A stretch of DNA of 20,944 bases from JAKVAV01 sp964651785 (GTDB lineage: Bacteria > Bacteroidota > Bacteroidia > Flavobacteriales_D > Cryomorphaceae). Made by a program: the position numbers and the translations under genes. Location: positions 1-20,944 of the forward strand of contig CAZYWJ010000061.1 of assembly GCA_964651785.1 (NCBI GenBank), in the 5' to 3' direction. Shown one piece after another: positions 15,146 through 20,944 of the stretch. A model generated the notes under the pieces. The model did no database searches and was not told the DNA's origin. It saw only the letters and a program-made list of their open reading frames with translations. Positions within the stretch are counted from its first letter, which is position 1; each line of letters begins with the position of its first letter.

Positions 15146-15517
15146 TTAAACTATAAACCTTTTAATCCCATTTTTTAGGAGACGTACATTAAAATTAATT
15201 AGTAAGGCTCTGTTATATTTTGATAATTGAAGATATGTAAGAACCTGAGCCACATGTATATCTAAAATTAAGTCCACATATTTCAATTCGACGACGACCT
15301 CATCATTCACAACTAAATCAAGCCTATAGTCTTGATCGATTCTTATTCCTTTATAATTAATGGGTAGGAGAACTTGGCGTCGCACAATAAGATTTGATAA
15401 TTCCAGCTCGTGAGCTAAACTCTTTTCATATGCAGATTCGAGTAACCCCGGCCCCAATGTCTTATGGACCTCAATGGCTGCTCCGATAATAGCTGACGTT
15501 AATTGATCTTGTTCCAT
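15146..15517 (-). CDS. GxxExxY protein (PD-(D/E)XK-fold family)
   Basis: A complete 123-residue member of the GxxExxY family (PF13366, TIGR04256). The name-giving motif is G24-LL-E27-SA-Y30 within LGPGLLESAYEKSL (21-34). The C-terminal half has the PD-(D/E)XK arrangement D67...E77-x-K79 (RLDLVV, then VVVELKY), so all nuclease-core residues are kept. The biochemical role of the family is not settled; a DNA or RNA nuclease has been proposed from the fold. The gene sits alone between nested inverted repeats (15028-15117 and 15613-15738) and is AT-richer than its neighbours, consistent with an inserted single-gene unit. The ATG at 15517 gives the normal family N-terminus (MEQDQLTSAIIGAAIEVHK). 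Confidence 0.92.
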   Translation of the reverse strand: MEQDQLTSAIIGAAIEVHKTLGPGLLESAYEKSLAHELELSNLIVRRQVLLPINYKGIRIDQDYRLDLVVNDEVVVELKYVDLILDIHVAQVLTYLQLSKYNRALLINFNVRLLKNGIKRFIV

Positions 15518-15612
15518 GAGAAGTTCTACACAGTATGTGAATATAGAATTTTCGGATTTGTCAGACAGAGATCAACCTCAGGAAGCGTATTAATAAATAT
15601 ATAATTGGAGTC

Positions 15613-15681
15613 AGCTAAAGTTCGGGGGAGTTCTCAGAGCAATCAATGCGCTCATGATCTCGTTCGAGCTTTAGCGAGCTC
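15613..15681 (-). repeat. Right inner repeat of the GxxExxY unit
   Basis: The segment at 15613-15639 is an imperfect direct copy of 15091-15117. The 17 bases at 15665-15681 (CGAGCTTTAGCGAGCTC) are the exact reverse complement of 15086-15102. GCTAAAG (15614-15620) and CTTTAGC (15669-15675) also pair, so this side can form a stem-loop. Confidence 0.65.
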
Positions 15682-15716
15682 AGTGATCTCTTAAATAACA
15701 CGTACTGATGTCATCC

Positions 15717-15738
15717 TTACTCTGTGTTCTCGGTGTAA
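15717..15738 (-). repeat. Right outer inverted repeat of the GxxExxY unit
   Basis: Contains CTCTGTG followed by TCTCGGTGTAA and is the imperfect inverted partner of 15028-15049. Together they bracket the GxxExxY gene and the inner repeats. Confidence 0.65.
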
Positions 15739-15837
15739 TTTTTCCCTTAGTATTTTATACAGAGATTCGGTATTACAGATGTGTGATAAGCTTTTTAATC
15801 CGGAATAGCGAGCAAAGGTTATATACTAAAGCGTTAC

Positions 15838-15859
15838 AAAAAGTCTCATGCAAAATGAG
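15838..15859 (-). terminator. Weak candidate terminator after the sugar dehydrogenase
   Basis: A 5-bp stem CTCAT / ATGAG with loop GCAAA at 15845-15859 is followed on the minus strand, after two bases, by five T (15838-15842). The stem is short, so efficiency is doubtful. Position, about 25 bases past the stop codon, supports it. Confidence 0.35.
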
Positions 15860-15881
15860 TGTTGAAGGACGGCAATTCTAT

Positions 15882-17018
15882 TTACTCTCTCGACGGTATA
15901 ATCTTCAGCAGTTTTCCGTTACCCGAATCAGTCAGTGCGTAAATAGCACCATCGGGACCTTGCTTTACCTCGCGCGTTCGCGCATCCAGATCGATGCGGT
16001 CAACTTCTTTGGCTTGCTCGCCGTTTACCTCCACGATTACGATTCCTTTGGCCGTAAGGCCACCGATCATCAAGTGATTTTTCCATTGCGGAAAGAGATC
16101 GCCCGTGTAGAAATCCATGCCTGAAGGAGAGATAACGGGAGTCCAATGAATGGTCGCATCGGTAAATTCAGGTCGGGTGGGTGGATTGGGAATCGCCTCC
16201 CCGTCGTAATGTTTTCCCCACGATACTTCGGGCCAGCCGTAATTCTCGCCCTTCTTCACCAAATTGAGCTCGTCGCCCACTTTGGGGCCCATCTCTACTT
16301 CCCAGAGATTACCCGAGCGGGGATCTACCGTTGCCGCCTCGATGTTTCGGTGGCCGTAAGACCAGATTTCCGGGCGGGCATTCTCTTGTCCTACGAAGGG
16401 ATTGTCTTGCGGTACTGAGCCATCGGGGTTGAGGCGCACGATGGTGCCGAGGTGATTGGAGAGATCCTGAGCGGGATCAAATTGGTAACGTTCGCCCATG
16501 GTGAGGTACACAAAACCGTCGCGAAAAACGATGCGCCCGCCGAAGTGCTTGTCGCCGTCAATTTTAGGCTCCTGTCGAAAGATTACCTCAAAATCGTTGA
16601 ATCGTTCCCCGTCAAATTTCGCCCGACCGAGTGCCGTAGATGCTTTATCATCTTCATCGGCTTCTGAAAAAGAGATGTAGACCCATCCCGATTCCGAGTA
16701 GTCGGGAGGCAGTGTGAGGTCCAGCATTCCGCCCTGACCTTCAGCGTAGACTTCGGGTAAACCTTCAAGATCATCGCTCAATTCGCCGTTTTCGGGCATG
16801 TGCTTTATAGCGCCCGAGCGCTCGGTTATCAGCATTCCGCCTTCCGGCAAAAACACCAGCGACCAGGGATGGTCGAGGCCTTTTGCCACCTCTTCGATTT
16901 GAATCTCTTTATCGGGATTATCGGGAGATTGGCTACAGCCGGTGAGAGTGCTACCGAAAATGAAAGCGGTGAATAAAAAAGTGTAAATGCTGTTTTTACC
17001 GGATATCGATGTAGTCAT
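15882..17018 (-). CDS. PQQ-dependent sugar dehydrogenase, lipoprotein
   Basis: A 378-residue six-bladed propeller enzyme of the soluble glucose/sorbosone dehydrogenase family (PF07995, aldose sugar dehydrogenase type), which oxidises sugars with PQQ in the periplasm. A lipoprotein signal ends in LTGC with C28 as the lipidated residue. Family marks are WSLVFLPEG (52-60), the catalytic-His segment KHFGGRIVF (157-165, H158), SYGHRN (220-225) for PQQ contact, MGPKVGDELN (243-252) for Ca2+ and PQQ binding, GENYGWP (257-263) and VKQGPDGAIYALTD (351-364). The length suits the family. It is divergent from the AraC-family gene across a 170-base spacer. The acceptor and true sugar are not evident, and no PQQ synthesis gene is in the window. 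Confidence 0.92.
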   Translation of the reverse strand: MTTSISGKNSIYTFLFTAFIFGSTLTGCSQSPDNPDKEIQIEEVAKGLDHPWSLVFLPEGGMLITERSGAIKHMPENGELSDDLEGLPEVYAEGQGGMLDLTLPPDYSESGWVYISFSEADEDDKASTALGRAKFDGERFNDFEVIFRQEPKIDGDKHFGGRIVFRDGFVYLTMGERYQFDPAQDLSNHLGTIVRLNPDGSVPQDNPFVGQENARPEIWSYGHRNIEAATVDPRSGNLWEVEMGPKVGDELNLVKKGENYGWPEVSWGKHYDGEAIPNPPTRPEFTDATIHWTPVISPSGMDFYTGDLFPQWKNHLMIGGLTAKGIVIVEVNGEQAKEVDRIDLDARTREVKQGPDGAIYALTDSGNGKLLKIIPSRE

Positions 17019-17151
17019 ATTGCAATTTTGAATGGGATAGAGACAGTTATCATTCCAAAGCGCACAAGTTCACCTGATGAAATCGAAAGATTCGAACTCC
17101 GGCTACTTCCCACTGAGATGATACTATTATCCAATCATTCATTCAAAAAGT

Positions 17152-17184
17152 CCAAATTCGTATTTGGCAAAAGCCGTAATTTGG
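17152..17184. promoter_or_regulatory. Palindromic candidate operator before the AraC-family gene
   Basis: CCAAAT-TCGT-ATTTGG is a perfect inverted repeat at 17152-17167, and AATTTGG recurs at 17178-17184, giving a second pairing with the first arm. The cluster ends 4 bases before the AraC-family start codon, in the divergent spacer with the sugar dehydrogenase. It could be an autoregulatory binding site or an mRNA hairpin near the start. Confidence 0.35.
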
Positions 17185-17188
17185 ATGA

Positions 17189-18022
17189 ATGTCCATTCCC
17201 GTACACAGCGATCAGAAAAATAAGCTCTTTATAAAGTGGCGTGACATTGTTATTACACCTGATAATGTAGAGGTGGCCCACCAACACGATTACTATCAAA
17301 TCATGTTTTTGGAGAAGGTTTCGGGCAGTCATACGATCGACTTCGAAAATTACCCTGCCGAAAGTCACAGCATCCATTTCATCGGGTTGGGAAGGGTGCA
17401 TCAAGTTCATTTTACAAGAGGCACCACGGGCGGGCTTTTTCTTTTTCCCAATGAGATCTTCAGCCATACTGATCGGCATTTGCTTTCCTCTCTTCGGTAT
17501 TTCCAAAACGGATCTGATCCCGTTCTTAATTTAAAAGCAGAAGATTTCAAGTTGGTCATGGCATTGGTGAACTTAACTAAAAGCAATTTAGATGAAGGTG
17601 TTTTGGATCTGAGCCGACATCTGCTGTTTTCCCTCCTGATTAAAGTTCGACAGCTCTACATGCATTACAAGGATATAGGAGTGGATTCCAAATCCTTTTC
17701 CGAACTCGCTTCCTTTCGTGAGTGGATGGCTACGGAGGGCGTAAGAGGTGAGGCCGTTGAAGTTTTCTGTGACGTATCCGGTTTGAGCAAAGACCGACTC
17801 AATCAACTCTGCAAAAAGCAATACGGAAAAACCGCCTTACAAATGCTGCACGAAAGGAGACTATTGGAAGCGAAGCGTCTCTTGGTTTACACGGAAAAAC
17901 AAGTCAAAGAAGTAGCTTACGATTGCGGATTTGAGGATGTGGCGTATTTCAATCGATTCTTTAAGAAGTACACCCACCTCACTCCATCAGACTTTCGCAA
18001 ACATTACGAAAAGTACAAGTAA
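17189..18022 (+). CDS. AraC-family transcriptional regulator
   Basis: A 277-residue regulator with a cupin-like effector domain (about 15-95; the HQHDYYQIMFLEK segment at 31-43 is typical) and a C-terminal AraC/XylS DNA-binding domain (about 178-274). The first helix-turn-helix covers about 188-211 (EVFCDVSGLSKDRLNQLCKK), and the second carries VKEVAYDCGFEDVAYFNRFFKKY (239-261), followed by the family TPSDFRK. The ligand is unknown; relatives respond to sugars, redox or stress signals. It is divergent from the sugar dehydrogenase gene, which makes that gene a plausible target, and it precedes the T9SS cargo gene by 67 bases. The start at 17189 gives a domain of normal length; an ATG at 17185 is out of frame. 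Confidence 0.92.
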   Translation: MSIPVHSDQKNKLFIKWRDIVITPDNVEVAHQHDYYQIMFLEKVSGSHTIDFENYPAESHSIHFIGLGRVHQVHFTRGTTGGLFLFPNEIFSHTDRHLLSSLRYFQNGSDPVLNLKAEDFKLVMALVNLTKSNLDEGVLDLSRHLLFSLLIKVRQLYMHYKDIGVDSKSFSELASFREWMATEGVRGEAVEVFCDVSGLSKDRLNQLCKKQYGKTALQMLHERRLLEAKRLLVYTEKQVKEVAYDCGFEDVAYFNRFFKKYTHLTPSDFRKHYEKYK

Positions 18023-18060
18023 TGCGAAGAATAGTCCTGGTGGCGGATGAATCAATGCAC

Positions 18061-18068
18061 TAATTTTG
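18061..18068 (+). promoter_or_regulatory. -7 element (TAATTTTG) of the T9SS cargo gene
   Basis: This is an exact match to the Bacteroidota -7 consensus TAnnTTTG, 21 bases before the start codon at 18090, in the short spacer after the AraC-family gene. No clear -33 TTTG is seen at the expected distance. Confidence 0.4.
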
Positions 18069-18089
18069 AATTGAACTAAATAATCAACA

Positions 18090-18773
18090 ATGCTGAAAAA
18101 TAACTTTACCTTATTGATATTGGTCGTTTCACTCGGAATGTTTTTAAACCCGAAAAATACGGTGGCCCAGTGTTCTGACTTTGAAATTGACAGTCTTTAT
18201 TTCTTTCCGAACCTGACAAATGGTGTCTGTCAGGTCATCAATTCCGGAAGTACCTATTTCGTGTATCCCATCTATACTATAGTGAGCGATGAAAATCCCT
18301 ACCTGGAAATTAATTATACAAGCATTGCTTCAACCTTGGATAGCGCCGGAGGTGCAACCAATGGACTGAATGAATTTCTTGTAGAAGCTGAGCTTTTGAT
18401 GAATTTTGAAGACATGCCGATAAACGCTACGGTAACGGGCACGGTGACCATCGAAGACCCTAATAACGAAGACTTCTTCTGTAGCCTTCCGTTTACATGG
18501 AATTTAAAGCCGGGCACGACCACATCCGTTGCTTCGGTAAAGAAAAAGCACTTGGCCTTTTATCCGAATCCTACCAAAAGATTTGTTTCCTTCGAACGAG
18601 AGAAAGATTTGCGCAACGTGATCATTTTAGATACGCAGGGCAGAATTGTCGACGAAATCAGCTACTTGCGATCTGGTGAATTGCTCGATCTTTCCCGAAT
18701 GGAAAAGGGCGTCTTGTTCATTCAGGCTCGTAGTGGAAACGATTTGTTCACGGGAAAAATCATTTATCAATAA
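18090..18773 (+). CDS. Secreted protein with T9SS type A C-terminal sorting domain
   Basis: A 227-residue exported protein. Residues 1-27 form a signal peptide ending in TVAQ, and the mature chain starts CSDFEID. The middle (about 28-148) is a beta-rich domain of unknown function with cysteines C28, C47 and C131. The C-terminal roughly 75 residues are a type A T9SS sorting domain: LAFYPNPT (155-162), VIILDTQGRIV (177-187), LLDLSRMEKGVLFIQA (198-213) and the ending GKIIYQ. The protein should cross the outer membrane by the type IX system and be released or anchored after removal of this domain. The middle domain resembles no family I know. It converges on the methyltransferase gene with only 3 bases between the stops. 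Confidence 0.87.
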   Translation: MLKNNFTLLILVVSLGMFLNPKNTVAQCSDFEIDSLYFFPNLTNGVCQVINSGSTYFVYPIYTIVSDENPYLEINYTSIASTLDSAGGATNGLNEFLVEAELLMNFEDMPINATVTGTVTIEDPNNEDFFCSLPFTWNLKPGTTTSVASVKKKHLAFYPNPTKRFVSFEREKDLRNVIILDTQGRIVDEISYLRSGELLDLSRMEKGVLFIQARSGNDLFTGKIIYQ

Positions 18774-18776
18774 AAA

Positions 18777-19580
18777 TCATTTTGAAACCTTAGCCACCAC
18801 CGAATACACCATCGGAATTTTATCTTCCAACTTCTCAATGCGAAATTTACCGGGCTCGAATTCTACCGTACCGTTGAAGCAATTGTAGGGTGAGTAGTCA
18901 TACTCCTTGAATGATTCAATTTTCAAGCCCTGCTTGAGCAATGCGGTGATGACTTCGCTCAAGCCGTGGTTCCATGAAATGTTGCGAATCTTAATCTCCG
19001 CTTCGCGATCGGCGTAGGTTCCCTCCTCTTCATCTAGGATGGGATCCGACTTCAAATAGGAATATTTGACTTCCGTAAAATCATCATCGTACATCCACAC
19101 CACGGGATGAAACTCGACGAAAACGAGCATACCGCCCGGTTTGAGAAAATGGGAAATAACCGAAGCCCAGCGATCCAGATCGGGTAGCCAACCGATGGTC
19201 CCGTAGGAGGTAAAGACAATGTCGAACTTTTCATTGATGTGATTGGGTGAGTCGTACACATCGCAGGCAATAAATCGGGCGTTCAAACCGAGTTCCTCGT
19301 TGAGTTTTTTTGCTGCTCCGATCGCCTTATCGGAAAGATCAATTCCCGTGCAATTCGCTCCCATTCGCTGCAGCGATAAGGTATCCTGACCAAAGTGGCA
19401 CTGAAGGTGAAGGATGGATTTGCCCGAAACCTCGCCCAAAAGGTCAAGTTCAATTTCCTTTAAGGAAGTATTGCCGCGTCGAAAACCTTCGAGGTCGTAA
19501 AAGTCGCTTTCGAGATGGGCGTCAACGCGGTCGTTCCACGATTGTCGGTTGACTTCTTTGTATTCGGATTCGGGATTCAT
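18777..19580 (-). CDS. Class I SAM-dependent methyltransferase
   Basis: A 267-residue Rossmann-fold methyltransferase from the preferred start at 19580 (MNPESEYKEVNRQSW); upstream in-frame ATGs at 19586 and 19643 would add 2 or 21 residues of unlike sequence. Motif I is ILHLQCHFGQDTL (56-68), unusual in having HFGQ instead of a GxGxG core, a form common in a Bacteroidota subfamily. GIDLS (79-83) is motif II, CDVYD (106-110) the following acidic motif, and LKPGGMLVFVEFHP (146-159) the strand-five region. A tail of about 100 residues forms the substrate side. The substrate is unknown. It is divergent from the DUF5005-like lipoprotein gene and convergent with the T9SS cargo gene. Confidence 0.88.
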   Translation of the reverse strand: MNPESEYKEVNRQSWNDRVDAHLESDFYDLEGFRRGNTSLKEIELDLLGEVSGKSILHLQCHFGQDTLSLQRMGANCTGIDLSDKAIGAAKKLNEELGLNARFIACDVYDSPNHINEKFDIVFTSYGTIGWLPDLDRWASVISHFLKPGGMLVFVEFHPVVWMYDDDFTEVKYSYLKSDPILDEEEGTYADREAEIKIRNISWNHGLSEVITALLKQGLKIESFKEYDYSPYNCFNGTVEFEPGKFRIEKLEDKIPMVYSVVAKVSK

Positions 19581-19676
19581 AACCATCAAATTTAGAAAAG
19601 ACTTCTTTTTAGAGAAAAGTCCGGGGTTTACATTGGCCATCATAAGCCCTACCTTCGGGGCTCAAAAATAATTTTT

Positions 19677-20789
19677 ATGTTTCGATACTGCGCTTTATTC
19701 GTTTTCACCGTGTTTCTGATTTCTTGTCAAAAAGCAGAGGAGGATGGACCTGCGGGAAATACAGAATCGAAGGACTTCGTATCAAAGGCGGCGAGTAATT
19801 TGGTAGAAACACAAACGGCTACTTTTTACAAAAATCTCTTCAATACCTATGGCGATGGATGGACCGGTGGCGACGGAGCCTATAGCATTCAGCTACCCGA
19901 CGGACGAATCCTTTGGACTTTTGGCGACAGTTTTTTGGGCACGGTGAATCCCGACTACACCAGAACGGGGCCTCTTGTTAACAATCTCTTCGTCATTCAA
20001 GACGGAAATGAGATAACCACCCTTCAAGGCGGAACGGAAGAAAATCCCGAGGCATACGTAAAGCCTTTCGGCAATCCGAATCACTACTACTGGCCCGGGG
20101 ACGGCCTAGCCATAGGAAATAAGGTTTATATGTTCATGCTTCGAATCAGACCCACGGGTGAGGGTGGTGTATTCGGCTTTGAGCACATCGGCACCGATAT
20201 GGCGGTTTTTTCACTGCCCGATTTGGAGTTGATCGATCAGTACCCTCTTGCGCGCACCACCGAATTTTTAATGGGGGTTTCTCTTCTTAAGGAAGGCAAC
20301 TACGTCTACGTCTACGGTACCCGCACCACGCTGGGCAAAACGGCAGTAGCAGCGCGATTTGATGTGAGTGATCCTACAAGCATTACCTATTGGAACGGCA
20401 CCGAATGGGGAAACGATTTTGTAGGAGATGCCTATCTGAAACGAAGCAATGGACAGGACTTAGCGGTTTCAAATCAGTTTAAAGTATTCAAGTACGGCAA
20501 TTCCTACCGCTTTTTGGTTCAGGATGATTTTTTCGGCGCGGCCATAAAAATCTACCAATCGGATAGCCCCGTGGGGCCGTGGTCCAATCCAATCACGGTC
20601 TATGAAACTCCCGAGACGGGCGCGGCAAATGGCGACATCTTCACCTACAATGCCATTGCCCATCCACACATCGTCCATCCCGAAAAAGGAATGCTGGTAA
20701 CTTATTCGGTAAATTCTTTTGACTTCTTCGACCTGTTTCAAGACGCGAGAATATACCGCCCGCGCTTCTTTTGGGTGAAGCCGAGCTGA
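19677..20789 (+). CDS. DUF5005-like lipoprotein (beta-propeller, possible glycoside hydrolase relative)
   Basis: A 370-residue lipoprotein. The signal ends with LISC, C17 lipidated, and is followed by a short acidic linker (about 18-45). The main domain repeats strand-turn patterns of a five-bladed propeller: GWTGGDGAYSIQLPDGR (61-77), LWTFGDSFLG (79-88), YYWPGDGLAIGNKVYMF (137-153), FLMGVSLLKEGNYVYVYG and the closing HPHIV...MLVTYSVN. The acidic residues D65, D84 and D142 sit in the GDG/FGDSF positions expected for a GH43-like active-site face. The pattern fits DUF5005, possibly related to DUF4185; I recognise this by eye only. A role in carbohydrate binding or cleavage at the cell surface is plausible. 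The stop at 20789 is followed by a promoter for the next gene. Confidence 0.78.
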   Translation: MFRYCALFVFTVFLISCQKAEEDGPAGNTESKDFVSKAASNLVETQTATFYKNLFNTYGDGWTGGDGAYSIQLPDGRILWTFGDSFLGTVNPDYTRTGPLVNNLFVIQDGNEITTLQGGTEENPEAYVKPFGNPNHYYWPGDGLAIGNKVYMFMLRIRPTGEGGVFGFEHIGTDMAVFSLPDLELIDQYPLARTTEFLMGVSLLKEGNYVYVYGTRTTLGKTAVAARFDVSDPTSITYWNGTEWGNDFVGDAYLKRSNGQDLAVSNQFKVFKYGNSYRFLVQDDFFGAAIKIYQSDSPVGPWSNPITVYETPETGAANGDIFTYNAIAHPHIVHPEKGMLVTYSVNSFDFFDLFQDARIYRPRFFWVKPS

Positions 20790-20804
20790 GCCTCATCCGT
20801 GGGT

Positions 20805-20836
20805 TTTGTGGTGCTTGCCGGAAAAAGCTATTTTTG
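20805..20836 (+). promoter_or_regulatory. Bacteroidota-type promoter for the last (partial) gene
   Basis: TTTG at 20805-20808 is separated by 20 bases from TATTTTTG (20829-20836), an exact TAnnTTTG -7 element with near-consensus spacing. Transcription would begin around 20842, some 15 bases before the GTG start at 20858. Confidence 0.5.
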
Positions 20837-20857
20837 GCATTCATCAAACTATTCGCA

Positions 20858-20944
20858 GTGAGACTTCTGATCGCTTTTTTTCTACTTGTATCCCTTTCGG
20901 TAAATGGGCAGTGGACCGTGGTTCCTTCGGGGACGGATTCGGCG
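20858..20944 (+). CDS. Partial secreted protein, N-terminus only
   Basis: The first 29 codons of a gene that runs off the window. It begins with GTG; I see no usable ATG just upstream, and a promoter-like element ends 21 bases before it. Residues 1-18 form a signal peptide (RLLIAFFLLVSLSVNGQ), and the mature start WTVVPSGTDSA is like the opening of secreted Bacteroidota propeller proteins of the YCF48-like type. That identification is tentative because only 11 mature residues are visible. Confidence 0.6.
   Translation, partial: MRLLIAFFLLVSLSVNGQWTVVPSGTDSA

Larger units (their letters stand above)
15518..15881. other. Gene-free stretch with inverted repeats
   Basis: I see no gene here. The stretch holds the right inner and outer repeats of the GxxExxY unit (15613-15738), an AT-rich segment, and a weak hairpin just past the sugar dehydrogenase stop. 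Confidence 0.7.

Noticed and set aside
15708..16124. 138-codon plus-strand frame
   Set aside because: It overlaps the well-supported sugar dehydrogenase on the other strand and includes repeat sequence; no motif.

Overview
The window reads as a chromosomal segment of a Bacteroidota bacterium, most likely in the Flavobacteriales/Cytophagales range. The grounds are a type IX secretion (T9SS) C-terminal sorting domain, start codons preceded by A-rich leaders instead of Shine-Dalgarno sequences, several -7 elements close to TAnnTTTG, a split KdpD, and a kdp locus carrying an outer-membrane porin. It is probably scaffolded draft or metagenome sequence: a run of exactly 100 N sits at 6089-6188.

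Layout. 1-421 is gene-free and carries short degenerate repeats. 422-1153 (+) is a short-chain dehydrogenase. From 13044 down to 1283, all on the minus strand, lies one large high-affinity potassium uptake locus: an NtrC-type response regulator with its own terminator; then a tightly packed set of two very small membrane proteins, a 127-residue unknown protein and kdpF, kdpA, kdpB; then a 1-kb interruption; then kdpC, an OmpL-like porin, a truncated KdpD (nucleotide-binding plus USP domains only) and a separate HAMP-PAS histidine kinase. A terminator hairpin follows the kinase. The likely logic is K+ entry through the porin, import by KdpFABC, and control by KdpD-N, the histidine kinase and a sigma-54 activator in place of the classical KdpD/KdpE pair.

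The interruption between kdpB and kdpC is the most unusual part. It contains an oppositely oriented four-helix-bundle gene (S23/IVP family, same fold as the Avd protein of diversity-generating retroelements), flanked on both sides by degenerate tandem arrays with a strict 7-nt period. The right array has 26 heptads in unbroken register and runs into the last codons of kdpB. The left side has a proximal array in the same orientation and a distal array in the opposite orientation, also in register, and the assembly gap falls inside the distal array. A third trace of 7-nt periodicity is at 120-140.

13397-20944 holds a sodium/solute symporter (-); a GxxExxY PD-(D/E)XK-like gene (-) enclosed by nested inverted repeats, which resembles a single-gene mobile unit; a lipoprotein PQQ-type sugar dehydrogenase (-); a divergent AraC-family regulator (+); a T9SS-sorted secreted protein (+); a SAM-dependent methyltransferase (-); a DUF5005-like lipoprotein (+); and the first 29 codons of another secreted protein (+). 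The symporter and sugar dehydrogenase suggest a loosely sugar-related neighbourhood, but no single operon is evident there.
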